A stretch of 64,000 bases of DNA from Vreelandella halophila. GTDB taxonomy: Bacteria; Pseudomonadota; Gammaproteobacteria; Pseudomonadales; Oleiphilaceae. The DNA is taken from NCBI RefSeq assembly GCF_019903425.1, contig NZ_JACHUZ010000013.1:376087-440086 (forward strand), written 5' to 3'. The notes under the pieces were generated by a model. It was not told where the DNA came from. It did no database searches and was given only the letters and a program-made list of their open reading frames with translations. The position numbers and the translations under genes were made by a program. Positions 29,392-39,420 of the stretch are shown here, piece after piece (within the stretch, counting starts at the first letter, position 1; each line of letters opens with the position of its first letter).

Positions 29392-31998
29392 TTACCCTCC
29401 TGATGCGGTAGCGCGATACCAGGTCTCCAGCCAGCTGGCCACATCCTCCTCTGGCATGGGCCTTGCAAGGTGATAGCCCTGCACGATGTCGCACTGCATG
29501 TTACGCAGCAACTGCGAGGTGTCATCGCTCTCCACCCCTTCGGCGACCACTTCGAAGCCGAGATCATGACACATGTTGATGGTGGTGCGCACGATGGTCG
29601 CGTCGTCGCGGTTGGCGTCCATCTCCATCACGAAGGAGCGGTCGATCTTGATCTCGTGCACGGGCAGTTTGCGGATGTAGGAGAGCGACGAGTACCCGGT
29701 GCCGAAGTCGTCAATGGCCAGGCGGATACCGGCGTCATACAGCCCCCGCAACGCCTGGAGCGCGGCCACGGGATTGACCATGGTCGCCGTCTCGGTCACC
29801 TCCAGGATGAGCCGCCCGGTCGGCAGCCCATGCCGCTCCAGCACCCCTAGCACCTGCTCCGCAAACGCGGGCTCCTCCAGATTCAGTGCCGAAATGTTGA
29901 CCGAGATCCGCACCGGGTAGCCGGCCGCATCCATGGAGGCGCCGAACAGCAGGGCGCGGTCCAGCACCCAGCGCGTCAGGGGCCGGATAAGCCCGGTCTG
30001 CTCGGCCATGGGTATGAATTCGTCCGGCGGAATGAAACCGTACTCCGGGTGATTCCAGCGCAGCAGCACCTCAAAGCCGCAGATCTCCCCGGAGCTCAGC
30101 CGGACCTGGGGCTGGAAATGCAGCTCCAGGCCGTCCTCACCGATGGCCCGGCGCAGCTCCGTCATCAGCGTCAGGCGGCGCTCGCTGTACGGGTTGATGG
30201 CCTCGGTGTAGACCGCCACGTGGTTCACCCCACTTTCCGCCTGATCGAAGGCGATGAAGGCATGGCGCAGCAGGGTGGTGATGTCGCCGCTGTCTTCCGG
30301 GTAGAAGGAACAGCCGCCCACCATCCGCATGTCCAGGCTCAGCCCCCGGAACTCGACCGGCTCGCGCAGGGCGTTGACCAGGGCCGTCATCTGGTCCGGC
30401 ATGGCGTTCGTCTGGCGGGGGTGGAAGGCACAGGCAAAGGTGATGCCCTCGACATGGGCCACGGTACAGGGCCCGCTCGCTGCTTCCTCGATGACGACCG
30501 AATCCGGCAGGCCCAGGACCACGTCGTTCATCCGCCAGGCCAGCTGGTAAAGCAGCTGGTCCGCGTTCTCATGCCCGAGAGTCTTGTTGATGTCATCAAA
30601 CCCCCGGAAATGGATCAGGACCAGGGCCAGGCTGCTGTCCCCGGTCCGGTCCACCCGTTCGATGCACCGCTCCAGCACCACTTCAAGAAGATTTCGCTCG
30701 GGAAGCCCGGTCAGGCCATGGTGCTGGGCCTGCTCCAGAAGGTCCTGCTCCATGCTCTCGCGTTCCTTCATCGCTTTCAGCCGGGCCCGCTGTTCATCAT
30801 TGAAGCGCTGGCCGAGGGCGAAGGTCAGAACCATGGCCTGGGAGACCGCCCCCAGTTCCACCCCATACCGGGTCAAGAAATTAACCGGTGCAATGCCGGC
30901 GATCAGCAGTATCCACCCCATGGAACCCACCAGCAGCATGATCCACGCCCCCATAAAATAGCGCGCGGCGCGATGGCCCTGCATGACCATCATCAGCCCG
31001 ATCACGAACATCACGAGACTGACGATCCCGGCAAGCGAGACGGACAACCGCGTGGACAGGTCATAACTGAGGAAAAACGCGGCCACAGTGTTCAGGCCGG
31101 TTGCCACGGTCAGGGCATGGAACACCAGCCGCCGGAAGCGCATGTCACGGGTGATGTTGAGGAAAGTGCGGGCAAACAGGCTGAAGAACAGGGCAATCAT
31201 GGCCGATGCCACCAGCGTCACCCGCTCGTTGAGTTCCGGCTGCTGCGGGTAGAGGAACTGGAAGGCCATGCCGTGCAGGCTCGCCATCAGCACCAGGAGT
31301 GTGGCGTTGGTGAGGATGTAGTAGAGGTAGCTGCGCTCCCGCAGCACGGCGTAGAGAAACACGTTGAAAATCACGATGATCAACAGCATGCCGTAGAACA
31401 TGCTGCGGCCGACCATGTCGGCCTCATTGGCCTCATAGAAGGCTTCAGGCTTCCAGAGAACCAGTGGCACCTGATGCGAACCGGAGGTCGTCACCCGAAG
31501 ATAGACACGACTGCTGGACTCGGGCTCGAGCGGGACCGGAAACACAAAGGTCCTGTGCTGCATGGCGCGGGAGCCGAACGGATACTGGTCGCCGGTACGA
31601 TAACCGCTCACCAGTTCGCCATCACGGACGTGATAGAACTCGACATGATCAAGGAGCGGATAGGTAATCTCGAGGAGCCGCTCAACGGGCTGTCCAACAG
31701 CGTTCTCGACGGGCAGGCGGTACCAGAATGCCTGCCGGGTATAGCCAAAGTTGACGACATCACCCTGCACGGGGGTCCAGTCCGAGGGGCCCTGCCCCGA
31801 AAGAATCCCTTGGATATCGATCGAACGGCCATCCGGCTCAGGCCAGTACTCGATAGCGCCCGTGGGATTCTGGCTTTCCGCTAGCGGCGCCACGGTGACA
31901 GCGCACACCCCGGGCGCCATCAGCATGAGGAACACGATGAGCATGGGCCAGAGCGCGACCCTCGACGGAATTCCACTGTGCGATGCACCCCAGCCCAT
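29392..31998 (-). CDS. 7TMR-DISM receptor with degenerate GGDEF and intact EAL domain
   Basis: Membrane signalling protein of about 868 residues expected to degrade cyclic di-GMP. Order: signal-like N-terminus (ALWPMLIVFLMLMAPGVC), periplasmic 7TMR-DISM extracellular domain, about seven membrane segments, a coiled linker (about 405-430), a GGDEF domain lacking the GGDEF signature (VIEEAASGP in that region), then an EAL domain with EVLLRW, VNISALN, TETATM, IDDFGTGYSSL, KIDRSFV and AEGVESDD. The EAL residues for metal and substrate look complete. Start is uncertain; ATG 31998 has TGGAG 6 bases upstream, while the frame opens at 32097. Confidence 0.85.
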   Translation of the reverse strand: MGWGASHSGIPSRVALWPMLIVFLMLMAPGVCAVTVAPLAESQNPTGAIEYWPEPDGRSIDIQGILSGQGPSDWTPVQGDVVNFGYTRQAFWYRLPVENAVGQPVERLLEITYPLLDHVEFYHVRDGELVSGYRTGDQYPFGSRAMQHRTFVFPVPLEPESSSRVYLRVTTSGSHQVPLVLWKPEAFYEANEADMVGRSMFYGMLLIIVIFNVFLYAVLRERSYLYYILTNATLLVLMASLHGMAFQFLYPQQPELNERVTLVASAMIALFFSLFARTFLNITRDMRFRRLVFHALTVATGLNTVAAFFLSYDLSTRLSVSLAGIVSLVMFVIGLMMVMQGHRAARYFMGAWIMLLVGSMGWILLIAGIAPVNFLTRYGVELGAVSQAMVLTFALGQRFNDEQRARLKAMKERESMEQDLLEQAQHHGLTGLPERNLLEVVLERCIERVDRTGDSSLALVLIHFRGFDDINKTLGHENADQLLYQLAWRMNDVVLGLPDSVVIEEAASGPCTVAHVEGITFACAFHPRQTNAMPDQMTALVNALREPVEFRGLSLDMRMVGGCSFYPEDSGDITTLLRHAFIAFDQAESGVNHVAVYTEAINPYSERRLTLMTELRRAIGEDGLELHFQPQVRLSSGEICGFEVLLRWNHPEYGFIPPDEFIPMAEQTGLIRPLTRWVLDRALLFGASMDAAGYPVRISVNISALNLEEPAFAEQVLGVLERHGLPTGRLILEVTETATMVNPVAALQALRGLYDAGIRLAIDDFGTGYSSLSYIRKLPVHEIKIDRSFVMEMDANRDDATIVRTTINMCHDLGFEVVAEGVESDDTSQLLRNMQCDIVQGYHLARPMPEEDVASWLETWYRATASGG

Positions 31999-32068
31999 GG
32001 CCACTCCAGTGCTCATGCTTCCCGGACCTGCAGTATAGACAGGGGTACGAGGCCGTGCCTCCGCCGGA

Positions 32069-33448
32069 CTACCTGAGCTGCTCCAGAAGTGCCGCATGGG
32101 CCCGCATGCCGCGATGGAAGCAGGTCACCTCGAATTTCTCATTGGGGCTGTGCATGCCGTCATCCTCCAGGCTGAAGCCCATCAGGAGGGTGTCGATGCC
32201 GAGGATGTCCCTGGCCCAGGCCGCGATCGGAATGGAGCCGCCACTGCCCAGCAGCACAGGCTCGCGCTCATAGACCTGGCCCAGCGCGCTCAGCGCCGCT
32301 TTCAGGTAACGGGATTCCGTGGGAATGCGGATGGCCGGGGCCGCCGAGTGAACCGTCAGTTCAATGGAACAGCCCGCCGGGGTATGCGCATCGATGAAAC
32401 GGCGCAGCCCCTCGATGATGCGATCCGGATCCTGGTCGGGCACCAGCCGGAAGCTGACCTTGGCACTGGCTTCCCGGGGGATGACCGTCTTGGCGCCGTT
32501 ACCGGTGAAGCCACCGATGATGCCGTTGATGTCACAGCTGGGCCGGGACCAGACCCTTTCCAGCAGGCTGCGGTCCGACTCGCCACCCCCCGGGGTGGTC
32601 ACGCCGGCGGAGGCAAGGAAGCCGGCATCGTCCATGTTCAGGGCCCGCCAGGCCGCCAATTCCTCTTCGGAGGGCTCCACCACGTCGTCATAGAACCCGG
32701 GCACCTGGACCCGGCCCTGATCGTCCTGGAGGGCGCCGAGCACCCGGGTCAAGCCATTGATGGGGTTCTCGATGGCGCCACCATAGAAGCCGGAATGCAG
32801 GTCATGCCCAGGGCCACGGTAGGTCAGTTCGGTGTAGAGCAGGCCCCGGAGGGTGTAGGTAACGGCCGGGGTGTCCACGTCCCACATGCCGGTATCGCTC
32901 ACGACGCACACGTCCGCCTTCAGTTCGTCCTGGTAGCGTTCCAGCACCGGCCGGAGGTTTTTACTGCCGACCTCCTCTTCTCCTTCCAGCAACACCGTCA
33001 CCTGTATCGGCAGGCCGCCGTGTTCCGCGTGCCAGGCTTTCAGGGCCTCCACCCACATCATCAGCTGGCCCTTATCGTCGACCGCGCCCCGGGCCACCAT
33101 CTTCCGGCCGTGGGGGCTGTCCTCAAGCGTCGGTTCAAAGGGCTCGTTGCGCCACTCCGCCAGCGGCTCCGGCGGCTGCACATCGTAGTGGCCGTAATAG
33201 AGAACGTGAGTGGCGTCACCGTCCGGACCCTCATGGTGGCCGATGACCACGGGATGCCCCTCGGTCTCGCGGATATCGATGCGGAACCCCAGCGGCGCCA
33301 GTTCATCCCGCAGCCACTCCGCTGCCTTGCGCATGGACTGCTCATAGGCCGGGTCGGTGCTGACACTGGGGATGCGCAGCAGTTCGGACCAGCGTCCGAT
33401 GGATTCCTCGAGACCGTTGTCGATGCGTTGCAGGACGGGTTCCAGCAT
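32069..33448 (-). CDS. M20-family dipeptidase/metallopeptidase
   Basis: Zinc-dependent peptidase of about 459 residues. Motifs for the two-metal site are visible: [35 protein letters not shown] with the catalytic Glu pair, [17 protein letters not shown], and the dimerisation-domain segment [13 protein letters not shown]. Family members hydrolyse dipeptides or remove N-acyl groups. I chose ATG 33448 because AAGGAG lies 6 bases upstream, in place of a GTG at 33466. Its end lies 71 bases before the EAL-protein start. Confidence 0.88.
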   Translation of the reverse strand: MLEPVLQRIDNGLEESIGRWSELLRIPSVSTDPAYEQSMRKAAEWLRDELAPLGFRIDIRETEGHPVVIGHHEGPDGDATHVLYYGHYDVQPPEPLAEWRNEPFEPTLEDSPHGRKMVARGAVDDKGQLMMWVEALKAWHAEHGGLPIQVTVLLEGEEEVGSKNLRPVLERYQDELKADVCVVSDTGMWDVDTPAVTYTLRGLLYTELTYRGPGHDLHSGFYGGAIENPINGLTRVLGALQDDQGRVQVPGFYDDVVEPSEEELAAWRALNMDDAGFLASAGVTTPGGGESDRSLLERVWSRPSCDINGIIGGFTGNGAKTVIPREASAKVSFRLVPDQDPDRIIEGLRRFIDAHTPAGCSIELTVHSAAPAIRIPTESRYLKAALSALGQVYEREPVLLGSGGSIPIAAWARDILGIDTLLMGFSLEDDGMHSPNEKFEVTCFHRGMRAHAALLEQLR

Positions 33449-33567
33449 GGGGTGCTCCTTGTTCACCGGTTGCGGGGCTTTCGAGCATAGGGGAGCAGCT
33501 CCGGGCGAACAAGCATTTGAAGGCGCCGCTCGATCACCGTACCCTCGCGGAAAACAGGGGGTGCATT

Positions 33568-34062
33568 ATGGCCAACACTGACGGGAGCGTTCCCTTCTGG
33601 GAGCGCAAGCCGCTGGAAGCGATGACGGCTGCTGAATGGGAGTCGCTCTGTGACGGTTGCGGGCGCTGCTGTACCCACAAGCTGGAGGACGCGGACACCG
33701 GCGACGTCTACGCCACCCAGATCGCCTGCCGGCTGCTCGACTGCAGCACCTGCCTGTGCTCGGACTACCCCAACCGCCTGGAGGAAGTGCCGGACTGCCT
33801 GCAGGTCACCCCCGCCATTGCCCGCAACAGCGACTGGCTGCCAAAAAGCTGCGCCTACCGGCGGATCGCCGAGGGCCGTGGGCTGGCCTGGTGGCACCAC
33901 CTGGTTTCCGGTTCACGCGCCACCGTCCATACAGCAGGGATCTCAGTGCAGGGTCGTGTTCTTCCCGAGCCCATCGTCGACCCGGCGGACTATGAGGACC
34001 ATATCATCGACTGGATCCAGGAGGAGCCCGAACCGGCAGCCCCTTCTACTCCACCTTCCTGA
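33568..34062 (+). CDS. YcgN/UPF0260-family cysteine-cluster protein
   Basis: A 164-residue protein with the CDGCGRCC cluster, [18 protein letters not shown] and VPDCLQVTP motifs typical of UPF0260 (YcgN) and the wider YkgJ-type zinc or iron cysteine proteins. Length equals the usual family size (about 150). AGGGGG lies 7 bases before ATG 33568. Function unknown. Confidence 0.85.
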   Translation: MANTDGSVPFWERKPLEAMTAAEWESLCDGCGRCCTHKLEDADTGDVYATQIACRLLDCSTCLCSDYPNRLEEVPDCLQVTPAIARNSDWLPKSCAYRRIAEGRGLAWWHHLVSGSRATVHTAGISVQGRVLPEPIVDPADYEDHIIDWIQEEPEPAAPSTPPS

Positions 34063-34069
34063 CAAGGCC

Positions 34070-34813
34070 TCAGCGAGGATCCTTAAACGGCATGTATAAC
34101 GCCCCCATAACCTCCTGATAGACACCTTTTTCCTTGAGGTCTCTGAGTTCCCTGGAAAGGGCCTGAACAAAGGCCCGGTTTTTCGCCGTATCATGGCAGT
34201 TGATGCGGTCGTAGCTCTCGAGCAGGGGGCGATCCGGGGCATAGCTCAGCCGATCCAGATGGGGCCGGATGTCCGGGAGGGCGGCAATCAGAGCGTCCAG
34301 GCGCCCCATCTTCAGCATCCGGACCGCCTGCGCTTCGGAGCGTACCGATTCCATCTGCATATCTCCCTCGGTGATCGGGCCCAGGTACAGCTCATGCCCC
34401 TTGATACTACCGACCACCCGGCCTTCCAGCGCCTCAAGGGACTCAACCGGAGGGTTTTCAGCAAGTGTGAAGATATGGAAGCTGAACCTGCCCAGCGGAT
34501 AGCTGTAGACAATGGCGTCGCTGCCAACGCGCCGACGCACCACGTCAGTCAGTGAGAGCAGACAATCAACCCGGGATTGCTCAAACATCTGGAGGGCACG
34601 CCGGTATGGGTAGAAAGCTGATTCCACTTTCACATCCAATGGCTCCAGGGCGCGCGCCATCAGCCTCTGGTAGACACCGGAACCATCCCGCTCAATCAGG
34701 TTGGCCAGATTGGGTGCCGCCACCGTTACACTCTGGCCAGCATGCGCACCCACTCCCGATGTCAGCACCAACGCCAGCACGAGGCATGCTCGAAAGCATC
34801 CATTCCGCCCCAT
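34070..34813 (-). CDS. Periplasmic solute-binding protein (family 3-like)
   Basis: An exported protein of about 247 residues: signal peptide FRACLVLALVLTSGVGAHAG, then a type-II periplasmic binding fold (VTVAAPNLANLIERDGSGVY, MFEQSRVDCLLSLTD, LEGRVVGSIKGHELYLG, LKMGRLDALIAALPDI). No permease or ATPase is adjacent, so it may be an orphan or sensory binding protein. I chose ATG 34813 with AGGGG 4 bases upstream. The ligand cannot be predicted. Confidence 0.68.
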   Translation of the reverse strand: MGRNGCFRACLVLALVLTSGVGAHAGQSVTVAAPNLANLIERDGSGVYQRLMARALEPLDVKVESAFYPYRRALQMFEQSRVDCLLSLTDVVRRRVGSDAIVYSYPLGRFSFHIFTLAENPPVESLEALEGRVVGSIKGHELYLGPITEGDMQMESVRSEAQAVRMLKMGRLDALIAALPDIRPHLDRLSYAPDRPLLESYDRINCHDTAKNRAFVQALSRELRDLKEKGVYQEVMGALYMPFKDPR

Positions 34814-34866
34814 CGATCCCCTACCCATGAACCTGGTCCGATTGCTTCAGGTTAATGTTATTTGTG

Positions 34867-34898
34867 ACCGATCACGAGCCCGAATTGCAATGATCGGT
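34867..34898. promoter_or_regulatory. Inverted repeat in divergent promoter region
   Basis: ACCGATCA (34867-34874) pairs with TGATCGGT (34891-34898) across 16 bases, between the binding-protein gene and the porin-like gene. It has no T run, so an operator is more likely than a terminator. The regulator is unknown. Confidence 0.35.
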
Positions 34899-34961
34899 TA
34901 ATTCACCCGGGGCAGGCCCAACGCTGGAATTCCATCACCGACAGCATCGCTGTTTCTTTTT

Positions 34962-34981
34962 TTAACTGGACGATCAATTAA
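34962..34981. promoter_or_regulatory. BetI-operator-like sequence upstream of the porin-like gene
   Basis: TTAACTGGACGATCAATTAA, followed by AATAA, resembles the dyad at 13759-13778 ahead of betI (13 of 20 identical, concentrated in the right half CG-TCAATTAA). It lies 61 bases before the porin-like start codon, a place where a repressor could act. Regulation by BetI is inference. Confidence 0.4.
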
Positions 34982-35042
34982 AATAAAATTACCCTCTCGC
35001 AACTCGGAGTTTCGGAAATCCCTTAGAAAAGGAGTCTATGCA

Positions 35043-36179
35043 ATGAAGAAAAAGCTGATCGGTGCAGCAGTAACAGCCGCCATTTCGGCAACCGCCCCCT
35101 CACTGGCCGTTGCGACGACCAATATTTCAGCGGGGGTCTGGGCTACCTACCGGCACGTGACCAACTCCGATTTCGGCTCGCTCAAGTTCAATGAAAACCT
35201 GGACAACGAGACTGGGGGCGATATCGGTGAAGAAACGTTCATCCTGTATGGTGACCACACTCAGGACGACGGGCCATGGCGCTTATCGACCGAAGTGCGC
35301 TTTGGGCCAGGCAGCTTTACCGATCCAGTGAACAACTCCACGGGTGATCGATTCGCGGTCCACAAGCTTTGGGTCGGGCGGAATCTGAACGATAACTGGG
35401 ACGTTAAAATCGGTAAGTCTCAGGTACCCTTTGGCTGGAAAACCGTGAACTTCTGGCCCGGTGATATGCTGCTGGGCGGTTACGGTGACCAGATGGATGT
35501 TGGCGCCAAGTTCACGGGGCAGCTTTCCAATCTGGATATCTCGGTTGCCTATTTCCATCAGGACGACTGGGGTGAGACCAGCACTGACACTGTCGACGAC
35601 AATGGACACTGGGGCAGCTTCAAGGGGGTTCCCGCAACCTACCGCAAAATCAAGACCGGTGTCGCCGACATCAGCTACACCTTTGAGCAGGAAAGCAACG
35701 CCAGCTCCACATTTGGCATTTCCGCTCAGGCAGGCATTCTCCAGGACATTGAGGACCTGGGAAACAAATGCGATACGACAACCTGCAGCACCAACGATGA
35801 CGGCTCGCACAGCGCTTTCGCCGCGTACTTTGAAGGATCATATGGGCCTGTTACCACCAAAGCGGAGGTGATCCGCGTTAAACGCGATATCCCCGATGCA
35901 GGCGCTAAAGCGGATATTGAGAACACCCGTTATGCGCTTCAGGGCGGTTATACCTCAGGCAACTGGTTCGCGTACCTCGATGCAACGGCGGCAACGACGG
36001 ATACAGACACGAACAACGCCGATACCGTTTACGGTATTTCTCCTGGCGTGCGCTATGATTACGGCCCCGGCTGGGTCTACGTCGAGTATCTGAACTCCAA
36101 CGGTGATATCAATGGCGATGGCGATGTCTACGAGTCAGACTTCGACGCCATGTACGTAACCATGGACTACTACTTCTGA
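35043..36179 (+). CDS. Outer-membrane porin-like beta-barrel protein
   Basis: Exported protein of 378 residues with a clear signal peptide (MKKKLIGAAVTAAISATAPS ... AVA). Alternating strand-like sequence follows, with the C-terminal aromatic ending MYVTMDYYF typical of outer-membrane barrels. Internal segments such as LWVGRNLNDNWDVKIGKSQV resemble phosphate-selective or short-chain porins. A two-Cys loop (NKCDTTTCSTND) and an acidic Asp/Asn-rich segment near the end are notable. AGGAG lies 8 bases before the ATG. The substrate is unknown; the operator-like site upstream hints at a link to choline or betaine. Confidence 0.75.
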   Translation: MKKKLIGAAVTAAISATAPSLAVATTNISAGVWATYRHVTNSDFGSLKFNENLDNETGGDIGEETFILYGDHTQDDGPWRLSTEVRFGPGSFTDPVNNSTGDRFAVHKLWVGRNLNDNWDVKIGKSQVPFGWKTVNFWPGDMLLGGYGDQMDVGAKFTGQLSNLDISVAYFHQDDWGETSTDTVDDNGHWGSFKGVPATYRKIKTGVADISYTFEQESNASSTFGISAQAGILQDIEDLGNKCDTTTCSTNDDGSHSAFAAYFEGSYGPVTTKAEVIRVKRDIPDAGAKADIENTRYALQGGYTSGNWFAYLDATAATTDTDTNNADTVYGISPGVRYDYGPGWVYVEYLNSNGDINGDGDVYESDFDAMYVTMDYYF

Positions 36180-36192
36180 TCCATAGCTTATC

Positions 36193-36222
36193 GGGGCGGC
36201 CGCCTGCTTTTAGGGGCCGCCC
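36193..36222 (+). terminator. Probable terminator of the porin-like gene
   Basis: GGGCGGCC pairs with GGCCGCCC around a 13-14 base loop directly after the stop codon; the following sequence is pyrimidine-rich but lacks a strong T run. Confidence 0.5.
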
Positions 36223-36256
36223 TCCATCCTTCCCACCTCTGCTTTATCCACCTTCC

Positions 36257-37348
36257 TCACGAGCCTGTATGCGGGCCACTCCGACCACGGCGCTTACGCG
36301 TTCGAACCCACCAGCGCCACGCACCCGTAACGGCCAGAACCGGCAGCGACAGCGCCAGTAATACCCAAAGGATCCTTGGCCACGCCGGCAGAAAAGAACC
36401 CGTGTGGAGCATCAGCCAACTGTTGTCGTACCAGCTGGCCCAGGATTCCGAAGCCATGTGGCGCACACCCACCACCTCAGCCGAGGTGGGATGAACGTGG
36501 ACGATATGCCAGCCGTTCGGATGCAGGTCACCCGGCGCCCTCAAGCGGATCTTATAGGGCTCATCCGGTTCTTTGGGATCTGAAAACCCCTGAATGGTAT
36601 AGCCGGGCATCCGGTTACGCGCGGCGCCCACCACCTGCTGCGTCGAAGCCTGTTCTCCGGTGGTCTCGACGCTCGGTGCCGTGGGCTCATCCTGGCCCGT
36701 AGCCAACTGGTACAGGGTGGGAATCACGGTCTTGTGATAGGTCAGAGTCACGCCGGTCAGTGCGAACAGGATCAGCGCAGGAGCCACTACCAGCCCCACA
36801 AGATTGTGCCAGTGCAGCAGGGCACCGCGACCGCGCAGCCGGCTCAGCGTTCCCTTGCGCATGGGCCACCAGAGCACGACACCGATGATAACCAGGACCA
36901 CCATGGCCAGGCTGGAGACCGCGACCACCTGCCGTCCGACGGAGCCGGCCAGCAGGTTGCGGTGCAGTGCCTCGATGGTTTTGACCCACTCCTGCTCCGG
37001 CTGGCGCTCGGTGATTTCGCCCGTGTAGGGGTCGATCAGCGCGGGCTGAAACCCTTCCGACTCCGAAACCAGGTACGCCATCAATGGCTTGCTGCCATGA
37101 CGATCCCCGCCCACATGGGCAATGCGGGTCTCCGGCCGCCAGCTCCGGAGCTTGACCACCAGGGCGCTCCAGGCAAGGGGCTCGCCCTCGGCTTCCGCCT
37201 GCCACGCCTCACCGTCGAACACCGGTGAGAGCTGGTCGGCGTAGGCGAGCAGGGCGCCGGTGACAGCTACCAGGATCAGCGGCAGGGCCAGCACCAGGCC
37301 GGCCCACAAATGCAGCTTCTGCAGCCATCGCCGTGTTCGCTGTTTCAT
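36257..37348 (-). CDS. PepSY-domain membrane protein (siderophore-iron reductase-like)
   Basis: Inner-membrane protein of 363 residues with four hydrophobic segments: LWAGLVLALPLILVAVTGAL, one at about 135-160, one at about 185-210 and a C-terminal one. PepSY-like regions lie between them. Conserved His residues in the segments (KLHLWAGL, HWHNLVGL, MLHTGSF) could bind heme. Proteins of this type accompany TonB receptors and are thought to reduce or process ferric siderophores. Its ATG overlaps the stop of the TonB receptor gene by one base, so the pair is co-translated. Confidence 0.83.
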   Translation of the reverse strand: MKQRTRRWLQKLHLWAGLVLALPLILVAVTGALLAYADQLSPVFDGEAWQAEAEGEPLAWSALVVKLRSWRPETRIAHVGGDRHGSKPLMAYLVSESEGFQPALIDPYTGEITERQPEQEWVKTIEALHRNLLAGSVGRQVVAVSSLAMVVLVIIGVVLWWPMRKGTLSRLRGRGALLHWHNLVGLVVAPALILFALTGVTLTYHKTVIPTLYQLATGQDEPTAPSVETTGEQASTQQVVGAARNRMPGYTIQGFSDPKEPDEPYKIRLRAPGDLHPNGWHIVHVHPTSAEVVGVRHMASESWASWYDNSWLMLHTGSFLPAWPRILWVLLALSLPVLAVTGAWRWWVRTRKRRGRSGPHTGS

Positions 37349-39333
37349 CAGTAACGGTATTGCAGATTCAGCGCGAAGAACCGGCCGGGTGTTTCACCCA
37401 CTTCACCGCTGGTGGAGCCGTCCGAGCTGGCCTGCTTGAAGTTGAGGTCCTTTTCGTCGAGCAGGTTCTCGCCACGCACGGCCACCGTGAAGTTGTCCGT
37501 GGCCCGCCACTCGGCAACGGCATTCCAGCGCACGAAAGAGTCCGCTTCGGTGACGGTCGCGCCATTACTGCTCTCGTCCACCTGCCGGTAACCGCTGTCG
37601 TAGTTCGCCGTTGAGCTCAGCCGGAGGCGATCCGTCGCGTCCCAGCTCAGACCAAGACCCGCCGTATCTTCCGGGGCAGGGACCGCTGTATCCCCGACAC
37701 GGTCATTTGTGGACGCGGAAGCGTTCACGATCTCGGTTTCCATATGGGTATAGGAAAGCTGGGCACGCAGGGTCTCGCTAAGCCCCAGGTCCGCCATAAA
37801 CTCCACACCCCTGGCCTCGGTGGTATCAAATGTCAGCGATCCGGCACCAAAAACGCCGAAGTTGGGCGCGTTTTCCGTTTCCCGGTCAAAGACGACGGCT
37901 TTCACGAAGCCACCTGCTGCCAGCGGCAGTTGCTGGCGTATACCCAGCTCCGTGGTTTCCGTTTCAGCGGGCGGGAGGCCACCAGGAATGTCATCCCCGC
38001 CAAAGGCGCCCGAGGCGAAGAACACATAGCCCTTGTTGCGATAGTAGTTGGTCGAGTTCGAAACATGGAGCCGGGTCCCCGTGGACAGGAAGGTGCGTGC
38101 CGCGCCCAGTTCGTAGACGGTGATGTGGTCCTCGCCGCCGTCACTGTCGAGCCGCGCGCTTCGCAGGCCACCGGTAAAGGTCCAGCGTTCACCCACCGCC
38201 AGGGTGTTGGACCAGCCCACGCTGGAATCCGTAAAGTTCTGTTCCTTCTCGCTGCCCGGCGCTTCCTCGCGCTGTTCATGGTCAACGTGCTGAACACTGA
38301 CTTCCGGCGACCAGCGGATGTCATTGTTGAATTCGACAACCTGGCCCAACTCGGCAAACACCGTATGGGTCTTCTGGGGCCGATCGCGCAGCATGGTGGC
38401 CGTACTCACATTGTAGCGCTCAGCTTCGCGGTCATAGAGCGTGTACCCCGTGCTCCAGTGCCACTCACCCGGGTCGGCGCCGTGCTGGGCCTGGAATGCC
38501 AGATAGTTGGTCTGGTTGGTGGTGTGTCGCCGATTGTTACTGGTCTCCCCCAGATCCCGCCAGTCGTGTTCCTCGTGGCCGCTGACACCGATCACTTCCA
38601 GCCGCGTGTCCTGTGAGGGCTGAAAGCCAAGCCGGGCCAGCCCGGAATTCAGGTTCTGATCGAGTTGTTTTTCACCGGTGCGACTGGTCACCTCATCGTA
38701 ATCACCATCCAGTGTCTTGCCGGCAAAGTAGTAATCAAAACGGCCGGTGTCTGTTTCGCCCCCGACATCCGCCATCAAGAGATGCTCGCGAATGGGCGAA
38801 TAATCGTAGACCACTTCGCCACTGACATCGCCCCCGCCCTGCTGGAGGTCGGTGGTGATTACACCCCCGTCCACGTTACCGCCGTAGCGTACGCCCAGGC
38901 CGCCCTTGGCGACATTGATCCGCTCAATCGCAACGGCGGGAATGATGGCCCCGAGCCCGGTATTGAAGCCGCCGTCCTCGGTGCCGTTGCCGGCGGGCCG
39001 AACCGGAGGCAGGCCTTCGATGGCATCCGCAGTGCTCCAGAGGGCGGAACCCCGGATGCGTGAGGGGCTTCCATAACGGGTCCCGTTCTGGTTGAAGTTC
39101 ACGCCAGGCACCAGGCGCAGGCTGTCGTAGGCGTTCGCCGGATTGTAATCCCGCGACTGCTGGCCACTCACCGAATCCCGAGACTGGGTTTCCTGCCCGC
39201 GCCCGTCCAGGCTTTCGCCCACGATCACAGGCTCCAGGCGATAGGTGGTAGTGCCCGCCTCCGACTCCGAACCATCCGCCGCCACAGCCGCAAACGGCAG
39301 TGCGGCGATCAGGGTACTTGCCACGCGCTTCAT
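37348..39333 (-). CDS. TonB-dependent outer-membrane receptor
   Basis: Receptor of 661 residues for an iron chelate or similar ligand. A short signal peptide (MKRVASTLIAALPFAAVAA) is followed by a plug domain (SLRLVPGVNFNQNGTRYG, RIRGSALWSTADAIEGLPPV) and a 22-strand-type barrel ending FALNLQYRY. A Fur-like box lies about 65 bases upstream of the start, and a PepSY protein follows, which together favour ferric-siderophore uptake. No TonB box is obvious at the N-terminus. The ligand is unknown. Confidence 0.86.
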   Translation of the reverse strand: MKRVASTLIAALPFAAVAADGSESEAGTTTYRLEPVIVGESLDGRGQETQSRDSVSGQQSRDYNPANAYDSLRLVPGVNFNQNGTRYGSPSRIRGSALWSTADAIEGLPPVRPAGNGTEDGGFNTGLGAIIPAVAIERINVAKGGLGVRYGGNVDGGVITTDLQQGGGDVSGEVVYDYSPIREHLLMADVGGETDTGRFDYYFAGKTLDGDYDEVTSRTGEKQLDQNLNSGLARLGFQPSQDTRLEVIGVSGHEEHDWRDLGETSNNRRHTTNQTNYLAFQAQHGADPGEWHWSTGYTLYDREAERYNVSTATMLRDRPQKTHTVFAELGQVVEFNNDIRWSPEVSVQHVDHEQREEAPGSEKEQNFTDSSVGWSNTLAVGERWTFTGGLRSARLDSDGGEDHITVYELGAARTFLSTGTRLHVSNSTNYYRNKGYVFFASGAFGGDDIPGGLPPAETETTELGIRQQLPLAAGGFVKAVVFDRETENAPNFGVFGAGSLTFDTTEARGVEFMADLGLSETLRAQLSYTHMETEIVNASASTNDRVGDTAVPAPEDTAGLGLSWDATDRLRLSSTANYDSGYRQVDESSNGATVTEADSFVRWNAVAEWRATDNFTVAVRGENLLDEKDLNFKQASSDGSTSGEVGETPGRFFALNLQYRY

Positions 39334-39395
39334 AGTGTCTTCCTCGGTTGAATCCAGAATGTGAGCTGGATCCTACTGATAATTAATTTGAGAGT

Positions 39396-39415
39396 AAATA
39401 CAAATCACTCTTATT
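39396..39415 (-). promoter_or_regulatory. Fur-like iron box
   Basis: On the reverse strand AATAAGAGTGATTTGTATTT matches the familiar form AATGAGAATGATTTGCATTT at 17 of 20 positions. It sits in the AT-rich gap between the TonB receptor gene and the divergent methyltransferase gene and could control either. Confidence 0.6.
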
Positions 39416-39420
39416 ACACT

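Noticed and set aside
30049-31884. 611-codon open frame opposite the EAL protein
   Set aside because: Antisense of a protein with intact EAL motifs; rich in His, Gln and Pro with no domain.
34861-34880. TGTGACCGATCACG as a CRP site
   Set aside because: The half-sites are separated by four bases, not the six required; the larger dyad at 34867-34898 explains the symmetry better.
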